The translations under genes and the position numbers were made by a program. From positions 124,001 through 188,000 of the forward strand of contig NZ_LMDV01000001.1 in assembly GCF_001425175.1 (NCBI RefSeq): a stretch of DNA of 64,000 bases, written 5' to 3'. Shown here in pieces: positions 25,722 through 33,956 of the stretch. The stretch comes from Nocardioides sp. Root1257 (GTDB lineage Bacteria > Actinomycetota > Actinomycetes > Propionibacteriales > Nocardioidaceae). The notes beneath the pieces are model-generated. The model was not told the origin of the DNA and did no database searches. It saw only the letters and a list, made by a program, of their open reading frames with translations. How positions within the stretch are numbered: the first letter of the stretch is position 1; each line of letters starts with the position of its first letter.

Positions 25722-27092
25722 TCAGCCCAGCAGTGCCTGGGCCTGGTCGTTGGCGTCCGAGAGCAGCGAGTCGATGTCCGCGTTCTCGTCGGTGAGCACC
25801 TTCTGCACGACCGAGTCGAGGATCCCGTAGACCTCCTGGGTGTGGGCCGGCGGCTCCGGCACCAGGGTCTGGTCGAAGACACCGTCGGTGAACGACGTCA
25901 TCTGGTCGAGCGGGACGTTCACGTAGGGCTTGATCGCGTCCTGCACGGACTGCCACGTCGTCTCGTCGAAGATCGGCAGGGTCGGCGTACCGATCGGCTG
26001 GTCGCTGGCCTTGAGGACCTCGGCGTCGGCCACGGCCCGGTCGGGGTCGTAGTTCTTCGCCTCGCGGTAGAAGTCGTTCCACTGCACGGCGGCCTCCTGC
26101 TCGGCGGGCGTGGCCTTCGCGGAGACCGCGGCCACCGACCCACCACCGAGGATGCCGGCATCCGGCGAGTCGGACAGCGGGAGCACGGCCAGGCCGTAGG
26201 AGTCCGGGTCGACCTGGTTGGTGGTCACCAGTGCGTTGTAGACGTCGGAGCCCGACATGTACATGCCGACCTTGCCGGCGGCGAACGCCTCGTTGATCGG
26301 CGCCCACTCGTAGTTGGTGTTCTTGCCCATCGACTCGTCGGTCCAGCGCATGTCGTGCAGCATCTGCAGGCCCTGGGCGGTGGCATCGTTGTCGATGGTC
26401 GCGGTGGCGCCGTCGTCCGACTCCATCCGGCCTCCGAGCGCGTAGGTCAGCGTGGTGAGCATCCAGCCGCCCGTGTTGTTGGTGCTCATCTGGGCGTAGC
26501 CGGCCTTGCCGGTCTTGTCGGCGATCGCCTGCGCGTCGCTGCGGACCTCGTCCCACGTGGTCGGGGGCGAGTCCGGGTCGAGACCGGCCTGCTCGAAGAG
26601 GTCGCGGTTGTAGTGCAGCCCGACGCCGTACACGTCGGTCGGGAGCCCGTAGATCTTGCCGTCCGTGCCCTGGGCGGCCGCGAGGACGCTCGGGTTGAAG
26701 TCCTCGGCGTACGGCAGCTCGTTGACGTACTGCGTCACGTCGGCGATCTGCTGCCGCTCGGCGAGGCCCTTGGTGTCGGTGAACGGGACCCGGAACGTGG
26801 TCGGCAGCTGGTTGCCCGCGAGCTGCGTCGAGAACGTCTCGGCGTTCCACTCCCACTCGATCGGCTTCACGACGATGTCGGGGTGGTCCTTCATGAAGGC
26901 GTCGGCCTGCTTCTTGACGGCGTCGATGGTGCCCTGCTCGTCGCCGGGCCGCCAGCCCTCGACCGTGATCGTGGTCTTGCCGTCGCTCTTGGTGTCCTCG
27001 TCGCTGCCGCAGGCGGCGGCGAGGAGGGAGACGCTCGCGAGGGAGGCGATGGTCGCCAGCGCGGTCAGGCCGCGCCGTCGGTGGTTCCTCAT
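25722..27092 (-). CDS. sugar ABC transporter substrate-binding lipoprotein
   Basis: 456-residue family 1 extracellular binding protein. The signal peptide ends in the lipobox LAAAC, so the mature protein is acylated at Cys 28 and tethered outside the membrane. The body has the usual bilobed pattern, with TTFRVPFTDTKGLAERQQI and GGWMLTTLTYALGG among conserved-looking stretches. Placement behind a GH13 alpha-glucosidase suggests maltose-, trehalose- or isomaltose-type oligosaccharides. AAGGAG stands 7 bases before the ATG. It is the second gene of the operon; the hairpin downstream suggests it is over-produced relative to the permeases. Confidence 0.92.
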   Translation of the reverse strand: MRNHRRRGLTALATIASLASVSLLAAACGSDEDTKSDGKTTITVEGWRPGDEQGTIDAVKKQADAFMKDHPDIVVKPIEWEWNAETFSTQLAGNQLPTTFRVPFTDTKGLAERQQIADVTQYVNELPYAEDFNPSVLAAAQGTDGKIYGLPTDVYGVGLHYNRDLFEQAGLDPDSPPTTWDEVRSDAQAIADKTGKAGYAQMSTNNTGGWMLTTLTYALGGRMESDDGATATIDNDATAQGLQMLHDMRWTDESMGKNTNYEWAPINEAFAAGKVGMYMSGSDVYNALVTTNQVDPDSYGLAVLPLSDSPDAGILGGGSVAAVSAKATPAEQEAAVQWNDFYREAKNYDPDRAVADAEVLKASDQPIGTPTLPIFDETTWQSVQDAIKPYVNVPLDQMTSFTDGVFDQTLVPEPPAHTQEVYGILDSVVQKVLTDENADIDSLLSDANDQAQALLG

Positions 27093-27165
27093 GGGAGAAC
27101 TCCTTGATGGTGGTGGTGGAGCGGTGGTGGAGGTGGTGCGTGGCTGGTGCTGCCGGGGGTCTGGC

Positions 27166-28830
27166 TCACCCGAGATCGAGCCAGGCCGTGGCGTCGGTGG
27201 GCAGGCGTCCTCCTTCCAGCGGCACGCTGGCGAGCCAGGTCTGCACGGAGGACGGCAGGTCGACCGGACCGCCCGAGAAGTTGGTGACCGAGGCGAAGCG
27301 GTCGCCCCGGCGGAAGGCGATCACCTCGGCACCGAGGTCCAGCCAGGTCAGGCTCCCGGCGCCCAGGTCGGGGTCGTCGTGGCGGATCCGGAGCGCGGCC
27401 CGGTAGAGCTCGAGCATCGAGTCCGGGTCGTCGGCCTCGGCGGCGGCGGTCAGCCCCGCCCAGGTGTCAGGCTGGGGGAGCCAGGGCTCACCCGCGACGT
27501 CGCTGAAGCCGTACGGCGCCGCCGACCCCGACCACGGGAACGGCACGCGACAGCCGTCCCGGCCGGGATCGACGCCACCCGAGCGGGCGTGCATCGGGTC
27601 GTCGATCCGGTCCAGCGGGAGGTCCTCGACCTCGGGGAGCCCGAGCTCCTCGCCCTGGAAGAGGTAGAAGGCGCCCGGCAGCGCCATCGCGAGGAGGGCC
27701 GCGGCGCGGGCCCGCCGGTGACCGAGCGCGAGGTCGGTCGGGGTGCCGAACCGCTTGGCCTCGAACGCGAACGACGTGTCGGCGCGGCCGTAGCGAGTCA
27801 CCGGCCGGGTCACGTCGTGGTTCGAGAGCACCCACGTCGCCGGCGCGCCCACGCTCTCGTGCACCGCGAGCGTCTGCTCGATCGAGCGGCGCAGCGCGGC
27901 CGCCTCCCACGGCGAGGCCAGGTAGTCGAAGTTGAAGGCCGAGTGCAGGACCCCCGGGCGGAGGTACCGCGCGAAGCGCTCGGCGTCGGGGAGCCAGATC
28001 TCGCCGATCAGCACCCGGTCGGGGCCGTAGGACTCGGCGACCCGGCGCCACGCGCGGTAGATGCCCTGGAGGTCCTCGCGGTCGACGTACGGGTGCTCGC
28101 CGGGGTCCAGGTCCGGTCGCACCTCGGGCAGCGTGGCGTCCTTGGCGAGCAGGGCGGCGGAGTCGATGCGGATCCCTGCGACGCCGCGGTCGAACCAGAA
28201 CCGCAGGATCTCCTCGTGCTCGCGGACCACGTCGGGGTGGCCCCAGTTGAGATCGGGCTGGCCGGGGGCGAAGAGGTGCAGGTACCACTGCTCCGGCGTC
28301 CCGTCGGGCGTGGTCAGCCGGGTCCACGCCGGTCCGCCGAACTCCGACACCCAGCCGTTCGGGAGCAGCTCACCGTCCGCGCCGAGCCCGTCGCGGAACC
28401 AGAACCGCTCCCGCTCGGGCGAGCCCGGACCGGCCGCGACCGCCGCCTGGAACCAGGCGTGCTGGTCGGACACGTGGTTGGGGACCACGTCGACGATGGT
28501 GCGGATGCCGAGGTCCAGCGCATCCCGGATCAGGCCCTCTGCCTCCGCGAGGTCGCCGAACGACGGGTCGATGGCGCGGTAGTCGGCGACGTCGTACCCG
28601 CCGTCGGCCATCGGCGAGGGGTACCAGGGGGTGAACCAGATGGCGTCCACGCCGAGCTCGGCGAGGTAGGGCAGCCGGCTGCGGACGCCGGCGAGGTCGC
28701 CGGTGCCGTCGCCGTTCGCGTCGGCGAAGCTGCGCGGGTAGACCTGGTAGATCGCCGCGGTTCGCCACCAGTCCGCGGCCGGGGTCCCGGGGTCGGACGC
28801 TGCGGTGGTGGGACGCAGGTCGGTGCTCAC
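27166..28830 (-). CDS. GH13 alpha-glucosidase
   Basis: 554-residue cytosolic alpha-amylase-family hydrolase. The four conserved regions are intact: DVVPNH, the nucleophile Asp in GVAGIRIDSAALLAK, the acid/base Glu in VLIGEIWLP and the third acid in VLSNHDVTR. N-terminal AIYQVYPRSFADANGDGTGDLAGV is the oligo-1,6-glucosidase/maltase subgroup. No signal peptide, so it acts on imported sugar. GTG start is the first gene of the transporter operon, about 50 bases downstream of the predicted transcription start with its operator. Confidence 0.92.
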   Translation of the reverse strand: MSTDLRPTTAASDPGTPAADWWRTAAIYQVYPRSFADANGDGTGDLAGVRSRLPYLAELGVDAIWFTPWYPSPMADGGYDVADYRAIDPSFGDLAEAEGLIRDALDLGIRTIVDVVPNHVSDQHAWFQAAVAAGPGSPERERFWFRDGLGADGELLPNGWVSEFGGPAWTRLTTPDGTPEQWYLHLFAPGQPDLNWGHPDVVREHEEILRFWFDRGVAGIRIDSAALLAKDATLPEVRPDLDPGEHPYVDREDLQGIYRAWRRVAESYGPDRVLIGEIWLPDAERFARYLRPGVLHSAFNFDYLASPWEAAALRRSIEQTLAVHESVGAPATWVLSNHDVTRPVTRYGRADTSFAFEAKRFGTPTDLALGHRRARAAALLAMALPGAFYLFQGEELGLPEVEDLPLDRIDDPMHARSGGVDPGRDGCRVPFPWSGSAAPYGFSDVAGEPWLPQPDTWAGLTAAAEADDPDSMLELYRAALRIRHDDPDLGAGSLTWLDLGAEVIAFRRGDRFASVTNFSGGPVDLPSSVQTWLASVPLEGGRLPTDATAWLDLG

Positions 28831-28886
28831 GCGTCAGGTCCTCGTTCCCGGTAGTGGTGCTCGTCACAGGGGTGACGGCGCCGGGA

Positions 28887-28915
28887 ACGCTAGGAGGGCT
28901 TGCAGAGCACTGCAA
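28887..28915 (-). promoter_or_regulatory. promoter of the alpha-glucoside operon
   Basis: On the minus strand TTGCAG (28915-28910) and TAGCGT (28892-28887) are separated by 17 bases, fitting sigma-70-type -35 and -10 boxes. The -35 lies inside the LacI-type operator. Confidence 0.7.
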
Positions 28916-28916
28916 G
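28899..28916. promoter_or_regulatory. LacI-type operator
   Basis: Perfect inverted repeat CTTGCAG-N4-CTGCAAG upstream of the GH13 gene and next to a lacI-family gene. Because it covers the -35 box, bound repressor would block RNA polymerase. Confidence 0.75.
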
Positions 28917-28933
28917 AACCTGACAGTACGTAA

Positions 28934-29956
28934 TTAGTTTCCAGATCTTGCAGCAACGGCGAGCGCGCTTGCAGGCCGGGTGGAGCGCCGGACGACGAGC
29001 TCGGGCTCGAAGAGCAGCTCGTCCGCGGGCGCCTCCTCGCCGCGGAGCTGGGTCAGCAGCGCCGCGACCGCGGCCCGGCCCATCGCCTCGATCGGCTGGC
29101 GCACGGTCGTCAGCGGCGGCTCGACGGACGACATGAACGCCGAGTCGTCGTAGCCGATCACCGAGACGTCCTCGGGCACCCGGAGCCCAGCGCGGCGGAC
29201 GGCCCGGATCGCCCCGAGGGCGAGCGGGTCGCTCGCGCAGACGAGTGCCGTGGCGCCGCGGCCGACCAGGGTGCTCGCCGTCGCCTGGCCGCTCTGCAGC
29301 GAGAACTGGCTGTGCCCCACTAGGTCCTCGGCGAGGTCCAGGTGGGCGCGCGCCGCGGCGAGCTTGCGCAGCGACGGCTCGTGGTCGCGCGGTCCGAGGA
29401 CGAGGCCGATGCGCTCGTGGCCGAGCGAGCGCAGGTGCTCCAGGGACTGCTCCATGGCGCTGGCGTCGTCGCAGACGATGCTGGGGAAGGGCAGGCGCTC
29501 GATCCCGGCGTTGATCAGGACGACCGGGAGCTTGCGCCGCGCGAGCCGGTCGTAGTGCTCGTGGTCGGCGTCGGCCTGGCTGTAGAGGCCACCGGCGAAG
29601 ATGATGCCGGCGACCTGCTGCTGCTCGAGCAGCATGTCGACGTACCCGGCCTCGGCTCCGGCCTCGTTGATCTGGGTGCAGAGCACCGGCGTGAGCCCGT
29701 TCTGGGAGAGCAGCGCCCCGACGACCTCGGCGAGCGCCGGGAAGATCGGGTTGGACAGCTCGGGCAGGACCAGGCCGACCAGCCGCGCGCGCTCGCCGCG
29801 CAGCTTGGTCGGGCGCTCGTAGCCGAGCACGTCGAGCGCGGTCAGCACGGTCTCGCGGGTGGCCGCCGAGACGCCGGGCTTGCTGTTCAGCACCCGGCTG
29901 ACCGTCGCCTCGCTCACGCCCGCCCGGGCGGCCACCTCGGCCAGTCGTCGCGTCAT
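28934..29956 (-). CDS. LacI-family repressor of the alpha-glucoside operon
   Basis: 340 residues. The HTH at the N-terminus (RLAEVAARAGVSEATVSRVLNSKPGVSAATRETVL) with hinge helix, then a periplasmic-binding-protein-like sugar domain ending VIGYDDSAFMSSVEPPLTTVRQP. The frame opens ten codons earlier, but the ATG at 29956 begins directly before the HTH. Transcribed towards the GH13 operon but separated by the operator and promoter, so the operon has its own start. The repressor gene has a related half-site upstream, consistent with self-regulation. The inducer is unknown; by context a glucose disaccharide. Confidence 0.9.
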   Translation of the reverse strand: MTRRLAEVAARAGVSEATVSRVLNSKPGVSAATRETVLTALDVLGYERPTKLRGERARLVGLVLPELSNPIFPALAEVVGALLSQNGLTPVLCTQINEAGAEAGYVDMLLEQQQVAGIIFAGGLYSQADADHEHYDRLARRKLPVVLINAGIERLPFPSIVCDDASAMEQSLEHLRSLGHERIGLVLGPRDHEPSLRKLAAARAHLDLAEDLVGHSQFSLQSGQATASTLVGRGATALVCASDPLALGAIRAVRRAGLRVPEDVSVIGYDDSAFMSSVEPPLTTVRQPIEAMGRAAVAALLTQLRGEEAPADELLFEPELVVRRSTRPASALAVAARSGN

Positions 29957-30002
29957 GACGGCAATGTACCGCGACGAGGACCGCAAAAATCTGATAACGA
30001 GT

Positions 30003-30017
30003 TGCAGGAACCTGTCA
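30003..30017. promoter_or_regulatory. possible second LacI binding site
   Basis: TGCAGGAACCTGTCA, 13 of 15 identical to TGCAAGAACCTGACA at the right half of the operator (28911-28925). It lies 47 bases upstream of the lacI-family start codon. Confidence 0.45.
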
Positions 30018-30055
30018 GGCCGGCCGCAACCCGGAGGCTGCGGACTGCGGCCTCG

Positions 30056-30664
30056 TTACCGAACCGTGTCCGAATGCCGCAGGCGGAAGGCGACCAGCAG
30101 CCCGGCGCACAGCGCCCCCAGGGTGCCGAGGGTCTCGTCGCCCAGGGTGTCCTCGTACGCCGTGTCGAGCTCGGTGCCGTGTCGGATGAACGTGTACCAC
30201 TCGCCGAGCTCCCACCCGATCGCCAGCAGCGCGCCCAGCCCGGTGATCAGCAGCACCTGCGCCCAGGTCGGGCGCACCGGTCGGGCGATCAGCAGGCCGA
30301 TGCCGCTGAGCAGGAAGAACCAGTTCACGAAGTGGTTCATGTCGTCCCACCACGTCACCGAGTCGTAGAGGTCGAGGCTGTTGCCGGTCACGTCGACCAG
30401 GAAGCCCAGCATGATGAGCGAGAACGCGCCGTACGGCGCTGGCGCCTCCGGTCGCCGGCGCTTGACGACGACCCACCAGATCGCCGGCACCAGCAGCATC
30501 ATCGCGGGGTAGGCGATGAGTCGGGCGCCGAACGCCTTGTCGGCGAACCGCTCGATCCCGGGCGCCCACTCGGCCACCGCGAGCTGGCCGATCGTGAGCG
30601 CCAGGATGAGGACGGGGACCCACCACGGGACGCTGGGTGCGGGAGGCTTCCGGCGTGGCTTCAC
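30056..30664 (-). CDS. YjdF/DUF2238-like membrane protein
   Basis: 202 residues with about six membrane segments. The motifs WWDDMNHF and WELGEWY followed by DTLGDETLGTLGA resemble the YjdF (DUF2238) family of inner-membrane proteins, whose function is not established. The GTG at 30664 (MKPRRKPP) is preferred over an upstream start that would cross the divergent promoter. A weak GAGGC/GCCTC hairpin (30034-30054) follows its stop. It is transcribed away from the luciferase-like gene. Confidence 0.65.
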   Translation of the reverse strand: MKPRRKPPAPSVPWWVPVLILALTIGQLAVAEWAPGIERFADKAFGARLIAYPAMMLLVPAIWWVVVKRRRPEAPAPYGAFSLIMLGFLVDVTGNSLDLYDSVTWWDDMNHFVNWFFLLSGIGLLIARPVRPTWAQVLLITGLGALLAIGWELGEWYTFIRHGTELDTAYEDTLGDETLGTLGALCAGLLVAFRLRHSDTVR

Positions 30665-30714
30665 GCGAGGATGGTGGCAGGAATACCTGGGCAGCGTCCC
30701 TCGTTGTGGGGATA

Positions 30715-30736
30715 GTTCGGAATTCAATTACCGAAC
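30715..30736. promoter_or_regulatory. inverted repeat upstream of luciferase-like gene
   Basis: GTTCGG-N10-CCGAAC, AT-rich in the middle, 29 bases before the oxygenase start codon in a divergent gap. Position and symmetry fit an operator; the regulator is not in the window. Confidence 0.5.
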
Positions 30737-30765
30737 GACCCACCTACCTTCAGGAGTGAGCGGAC

Positions 30766-31926
30766 ATGCAGTTCGGCATCTTCACCGTCGGCGACGTCAC
30801 GGCGGACCCCACCACGGGCCGGACGCCGACCGAGCACGAGCGGATCAAGGCGACCGTCGAGATCGCGAAGAAGGCCGAGGAGATCGGGCTCGACGTCTTC
30901 GCCACCGGCGAGCACCACAACCCGCCGTTCATCGCGTCGAACCCGACCGCGACGCTGGCCTACATCGGCGCGAAGACGGAGAACATCATCCTGTCGACCG
31001 CGACCACGCTCATCACGACGACCGACCCTGTCCTCATCGCGGAGGACTACGCGAAGATCCAGCACCTCACCGATGGTCGCGTCGACCTGATGATGGGTCG
31101 CGGCAACACCGGCCCGGTCTACCCGTGGTTCGGCAAGGACATCCGCGACGGCATCAACCTGGCCGTCGAGAACTACGCGCTGCTGCGCCGCCTCTGGGAC
31201 GAGGACGTCGTCAACTGGGAGGGCCGCTTCCGTACGCCGCTCCAGGGCTACACCTCGACCCCGCGCCCGCTCGACGGCGTCTCGCCGTTCGTCTGGCACG
31301 GCTCGATCCGCAGCACCGAGATCGCCGAGCAGGCGGCGTACTACGGCGACGGGTTCTTCCACAACCACATCTTCTGGCCGGCCGGGCACACGAAGCAGAT
31401 GGTCGACCTCTACCGGCGCCGCTTCGAGCACTACGGCCACGGCACCGCCGACCAGGCCATCGTGGGCCTGGGTGGGCAGTTCTTCATGCGGAAGAACAGC
31501 CAGGACGCGGTCGACGAGTTCCGCCCGTACTTCGACAACGCCCCGGTCTACGGTCACGGCCCCTCCCTGGAGGACTTCACCGAGGCCACGCCGCTGACGG
31601 TCGGGTCGCCGCAGCAGGTGCTCGAGCGGACGCTCGGCTTCCGTGACTACGTCGGCCACTACCAGCGCCAGCTCTTCCTGGTCGACCACGCCGGCCTGCC
31701 GCTGAAGACGGTGCTGGAGCAGCTCGACCTGCTCGGGGAGATCCTCCCCGACCTGCGTGCCGGGATGGCCGAGGGTCGACCGGCCCACGTCCCGGACGCG
31801 CCCACCCACGCGTCCCGCGTCGCGGCCGCCGGTGGCGCCCACGACTCGACGGTCTACGCCGAGGCCGACAGCGCGACCGGCCACCGTGCCGAGGACGCCC
31901 AGCACACCGAGGAGGTGACGGCATGA
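30766..31926 (+). CDS. CE1758-family FMN-dependent luciferase-like monooxygenase
   Basis: 386-residue luciferase-like (LLM) TIM-barrel flavoenzyme. MQFGIFTVGDVTADPTTGRTP and the flavin-side FATGEHHNPPF, plus MMGRGNTGPVYPWFGKD, match the actinobacterial CE1758 group. Members are paired with a dedicated FMN reductase, and that gene follows with a 4-base ATGA overlap. Substrate unknown. CAGGAG lies 9 bases before the ATG. The C-terminal 45 residues are low-complexity and histidine/alanine-rich. An inverted repeat upstream suggests regulation by a repressor encoded elsewhere. Confidence 0.85.
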   Translation: MQFGIFTVGDVTADPTTGRTPTEHERIKATVEIAKKAEEIGLDVFATGEHHNPPFIASNPTATLAYIGAKTENIILSTATTLITTTDPVLIAEDYAKIQHLTDGRVDLMMGRGNTGPVYPWFGKDIRDGINLAVENYALLRRLWDEDVVNWEGRFRTPLQGYTSTPRPLDGVSPFVWHGSIRSTEIAEQAAYYGDGFFHNHIFWPAGHTKQMVDLYRRRFEHYGHGTADQAIVGLGGQFFMRKNSQDAVDEFRPYFDNAPVYGHGPSLEDFTEATPLTVGSPQQVLERTLGFRDYVGHYQRQLFLVDHAGLPLKTVLEQLDLLGEILPDLRAGMAEGRPAHVPDAPTHASRVAAAGGAHDSTVYAEADSATGHRAEDAQHTEEVTA

Positions 31927-32552
31927 CGAAGCTCGTGGTGATCAGCGCGGGGCTGAGCGTCCCGTCGTCCACGCGGCTGCTCGCCGACCGGCTCACCGCC
32001 GCGACGGTCGAGGCGCTCGAGGACGTCGAGGTCACCCATGTCGAGCTGCGCGACCTGGCCCACCAGGTCACCGACCAGCTGCTCACCGGGTTCCCCGGTG
32101 CCGAGCTGGCCGCGGCCCAGGACGCCGTACGCGCGGCCGACGGGCTGGTCGTGGTGACGCCGGTCTTCTCCGCGTCGTACTCCGGGCTCTTCAAGTCGTT
32201 CTTCGACGTGCTGGAGACCGGGGTGCTCGACGGCAAGCCGGTGCTGGTCGCCGCGACCGCCGGCACCGCCCGGCACTCGCTGGTGCTCGAGCACGCGCTG
32301 CGACCGCTCTTCGCCTACCTGCACGCGGTCGTCGTGCCGACGGGCGTCTTCGCCGCGAGCGAGGACTTCGCCGGCACCGACCTGGACCGGCGGGTCACCC
32401 GGGCCGCCGGGGAGCTTGCGCTGCTGATGGGCAAGGTCAGCCCGGTGGACAGCGCCACCTCGCACGTCCTGGCGGGCCGCCGCACGGTCGAGGACGAGCT
32501 CGCCGAGCCCACGCCGTTCGAGCAGCTGCTCCGCGAAGCCTCCGGGCGCTGA
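31923..32552 (+). CDS. CE1759-family FMN reductase
   Basis: 209-residue NADPH-dependent flavin reductase of the flavodoxin-like fold: VVISAGLSVPSSTRLLADRL at the start, and LVVVTPVFSASYSGLFKSFFDVL in the middle as the flavin-binding loop. It belongs to the group that always accompanies the CE1758 oxygenase and should supply reduced FMN to it; translation is coupled by ATGA overlap. Converges on the next gene with 16 bases between. Confidence 0.87.
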   Translation: MTKLVVISAGLSVPSSTRLLADRLTAATVEALEDVEVTHVELRDLAHQVTDQLLTGFPGAELAAAQDAVRAADGLVVVTPVFSASYSGLFKSFFDVLETGVLDGKPVLVAATAGTARHSLVLEHALRPLFAYLHAVVVPTGVFAASEDFAGTDLDRRVTRAAGELALLMGKVSPVDSATSHVLAGRRTVEDELAEPTPFEQLLREASGR

Positions 32553-32568
32553 GCTCCACCCGTCCGGC

Positions 32569-33273
32569 TCAGCCGTCGCCGATGGTGAGCCGGACGGCGT
32601 CACCGTCCCGGGCGAGCAGTCCTGCCTGTGGCCGGGTGCCCGTCACGTAGTGGGGGAAGTCGACCTGGGGTGACCGGCCCCTGAGGCCGGCCGTGCCGAG
32701 AAGATCCATCGCGTCGGTGACCTCGGCGCCGTACGGGATGACGGGCACCGTGGTGAGCCCGGGCGGCAGGACCGTCAGCGAGCGCATCATCCGCCTGACG
32801 AACGCCGACGGCGACGGCCCGAGGTAGAAGAGGTGGAACGACGCGGCGAGGCTCGGGACGGCGAAGTCGAGCGTGCAGGGCCCACTCGCGCCGGCCCGGC
32901 AGCGGACGCCGCCGTGCCGCAGCTCGACGCCGCGCACCTCGGTCCGGAGCCGCAATGGGCCCAGGTCGGCGCTGTCGACGTGCAGGACCGATCCGCGGGC
33001 ACGGACCAGTGGGCACGGCACCGGCGGAGTGGCATCGCTGGTCAACCAGACCGTGTCCGGCGCGGCCGGCTGGCAGGGCTCGGTCGACGTCGCCCAGGTC
33101 CGGGGCACGGCGACCACGACCTCGTTGATGCCCTGCCAACGGGTCCCTGGCGGCGGTGCGGGGACAGCCACGGCTGGTGCGTTCGACGCCGGTGCCGGGC
33201 CGTCGGTGCAGCCCGACAGAAGCCCCAGGGCGATCGCAACGACCAGCAGCGCGCTCCCTGCCCGACCCGTCAT
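32569..33273 (-). CDS. lipoprotein with PASTA-like C-terminus
   Basis: 234 residues. Signal peptide with lipobox LLSGC predicts acylation at Cys 22. A proline/alanine linker is followed by an unassigned beta-rich part with paired cysteines (VRCRAG, GPCTLDF). The last 60 residues (VPVIPYGAEVTDAMDLLGTAGL to VRLTIGDG) follow the PASTA pattern of a VP start, a helix ending in LxxxGL and a final VxLxIG strand. PASTA domains bind peptidoglycan or beta-lactams in Ser/Thr kinases and PBPs. The match is by eye and needs a profile search. Confidence 0.7.
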   Translation of the reverse strand: MTGRAGSALLVVAIALGLLSGCTDGPAPASNAPAVAVPAPPPGTRWQGINEVVVAVPRTWATSTEPCQPAAPDTVWLTSDATPPVPCPLVRARGSVLHVDSADLGPLRLRTEVRGVELRHGGVRCRAGASGPCTLDFAVPSLAASFHLFYLGPSPSAFVRRMMRSLTVLPPGLTTVPVIPYGAEVTDAMDLLGTAGLRGRSPQVDFPHYVTGTRPQAGLLARDGDAVRLTIGDG

Positions 33274-33328
33274 GGCGGTGGGACGTGGCTCCCGCCCTCA
33301 CGGTTCCGGTCGAGCCGGTCCGGACCCC

Positions 33329-33856
33329 TCAGTGCTGGTAGGTGCCGTGAATGAGGGCGCGACCGGCGGTCTTGAACGCCAGGTTGAACGAGACGACGGC
33401 CGCCGAGGCGTCGGAGTCGACGCCGAGGGACTCCTCCTTCACCGCGTGCACCACGAAGAAGTAGCGGTGCACCTGGTCACCCGGCGGGGGAGCGGCGCCC
33501 ATGAACGCCTTCGACCCGCCGTCGTTGCGGCACATGAACGCGTTCCCGGGCAGCGTCGCTCCCTCGGCGCCGGCGCCCGCGTCGAGCGAGGTCACGTCGG
33601 CCGGCAGGTCCACGAGGACCCAGTGCCAGAACCCGCTCGGGGTCGGCGCGTCGGGGTCGAAGCAGGTGACCGTGTAGCTCTTGGTGCCTTCCGGAGCGCC
33701 GTCCCAGGACAGCTGGGGGGAGGTGTTGCCGGCGTCCGCGACCTGGTCGTCCTTCAGCGGGTCGCCATCGGACACGTCGGTGCTCGTCACGGTGAACGAC
33801 GGCACGGACGGGAGCAGGTCGTAGGGGTTGGGGGTGACCGGGCGGTCGAGAGTCAT
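33329..33856 (-). CDS. YbhB/YbcL-family PEBP protein
   Basis: 175 residues of the phosphatidylethanolamine-binding-protein fold. Conserved parts: [36 protein letters not shown] (the DPDAP and W/H ligand-pocket region) and [18 protein letters not shown]. Cytosolic. Bacterial members bind small anions or lipids; function is not settled, and the Raf inhibitor name is historical. ATG at 33856 has GAGGAG five bases upstream, so the longer frame is not used. Confidence 0.87.
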   Translation of the reverse strand: MTLDRPVTPNPYDLLPSVPSFTVTSTDVSDGDPLKDDQVADAGNTSPQLSWDGAPEGTKSYTVTCFDPDAPTPSGFWHWVLVDLPADVTSLDAGAGAEGATLPGNAFMCRNDGGSKAFMGAAPPPGDQVHRYFFVVHAVKEESLGVDSDASAAVVSFNLAFKTAGRALIHGTYQH

Positions 33857-33956
33857 GGTGCTCCTCACGTAGGGGAATCCGCGGAACGAGCCCAACGTAG
33901 TCCGGTGGATGAACCCGCGTCATGGGTCGGGGGCGGCGTGCCGGGATGATGGTGCG

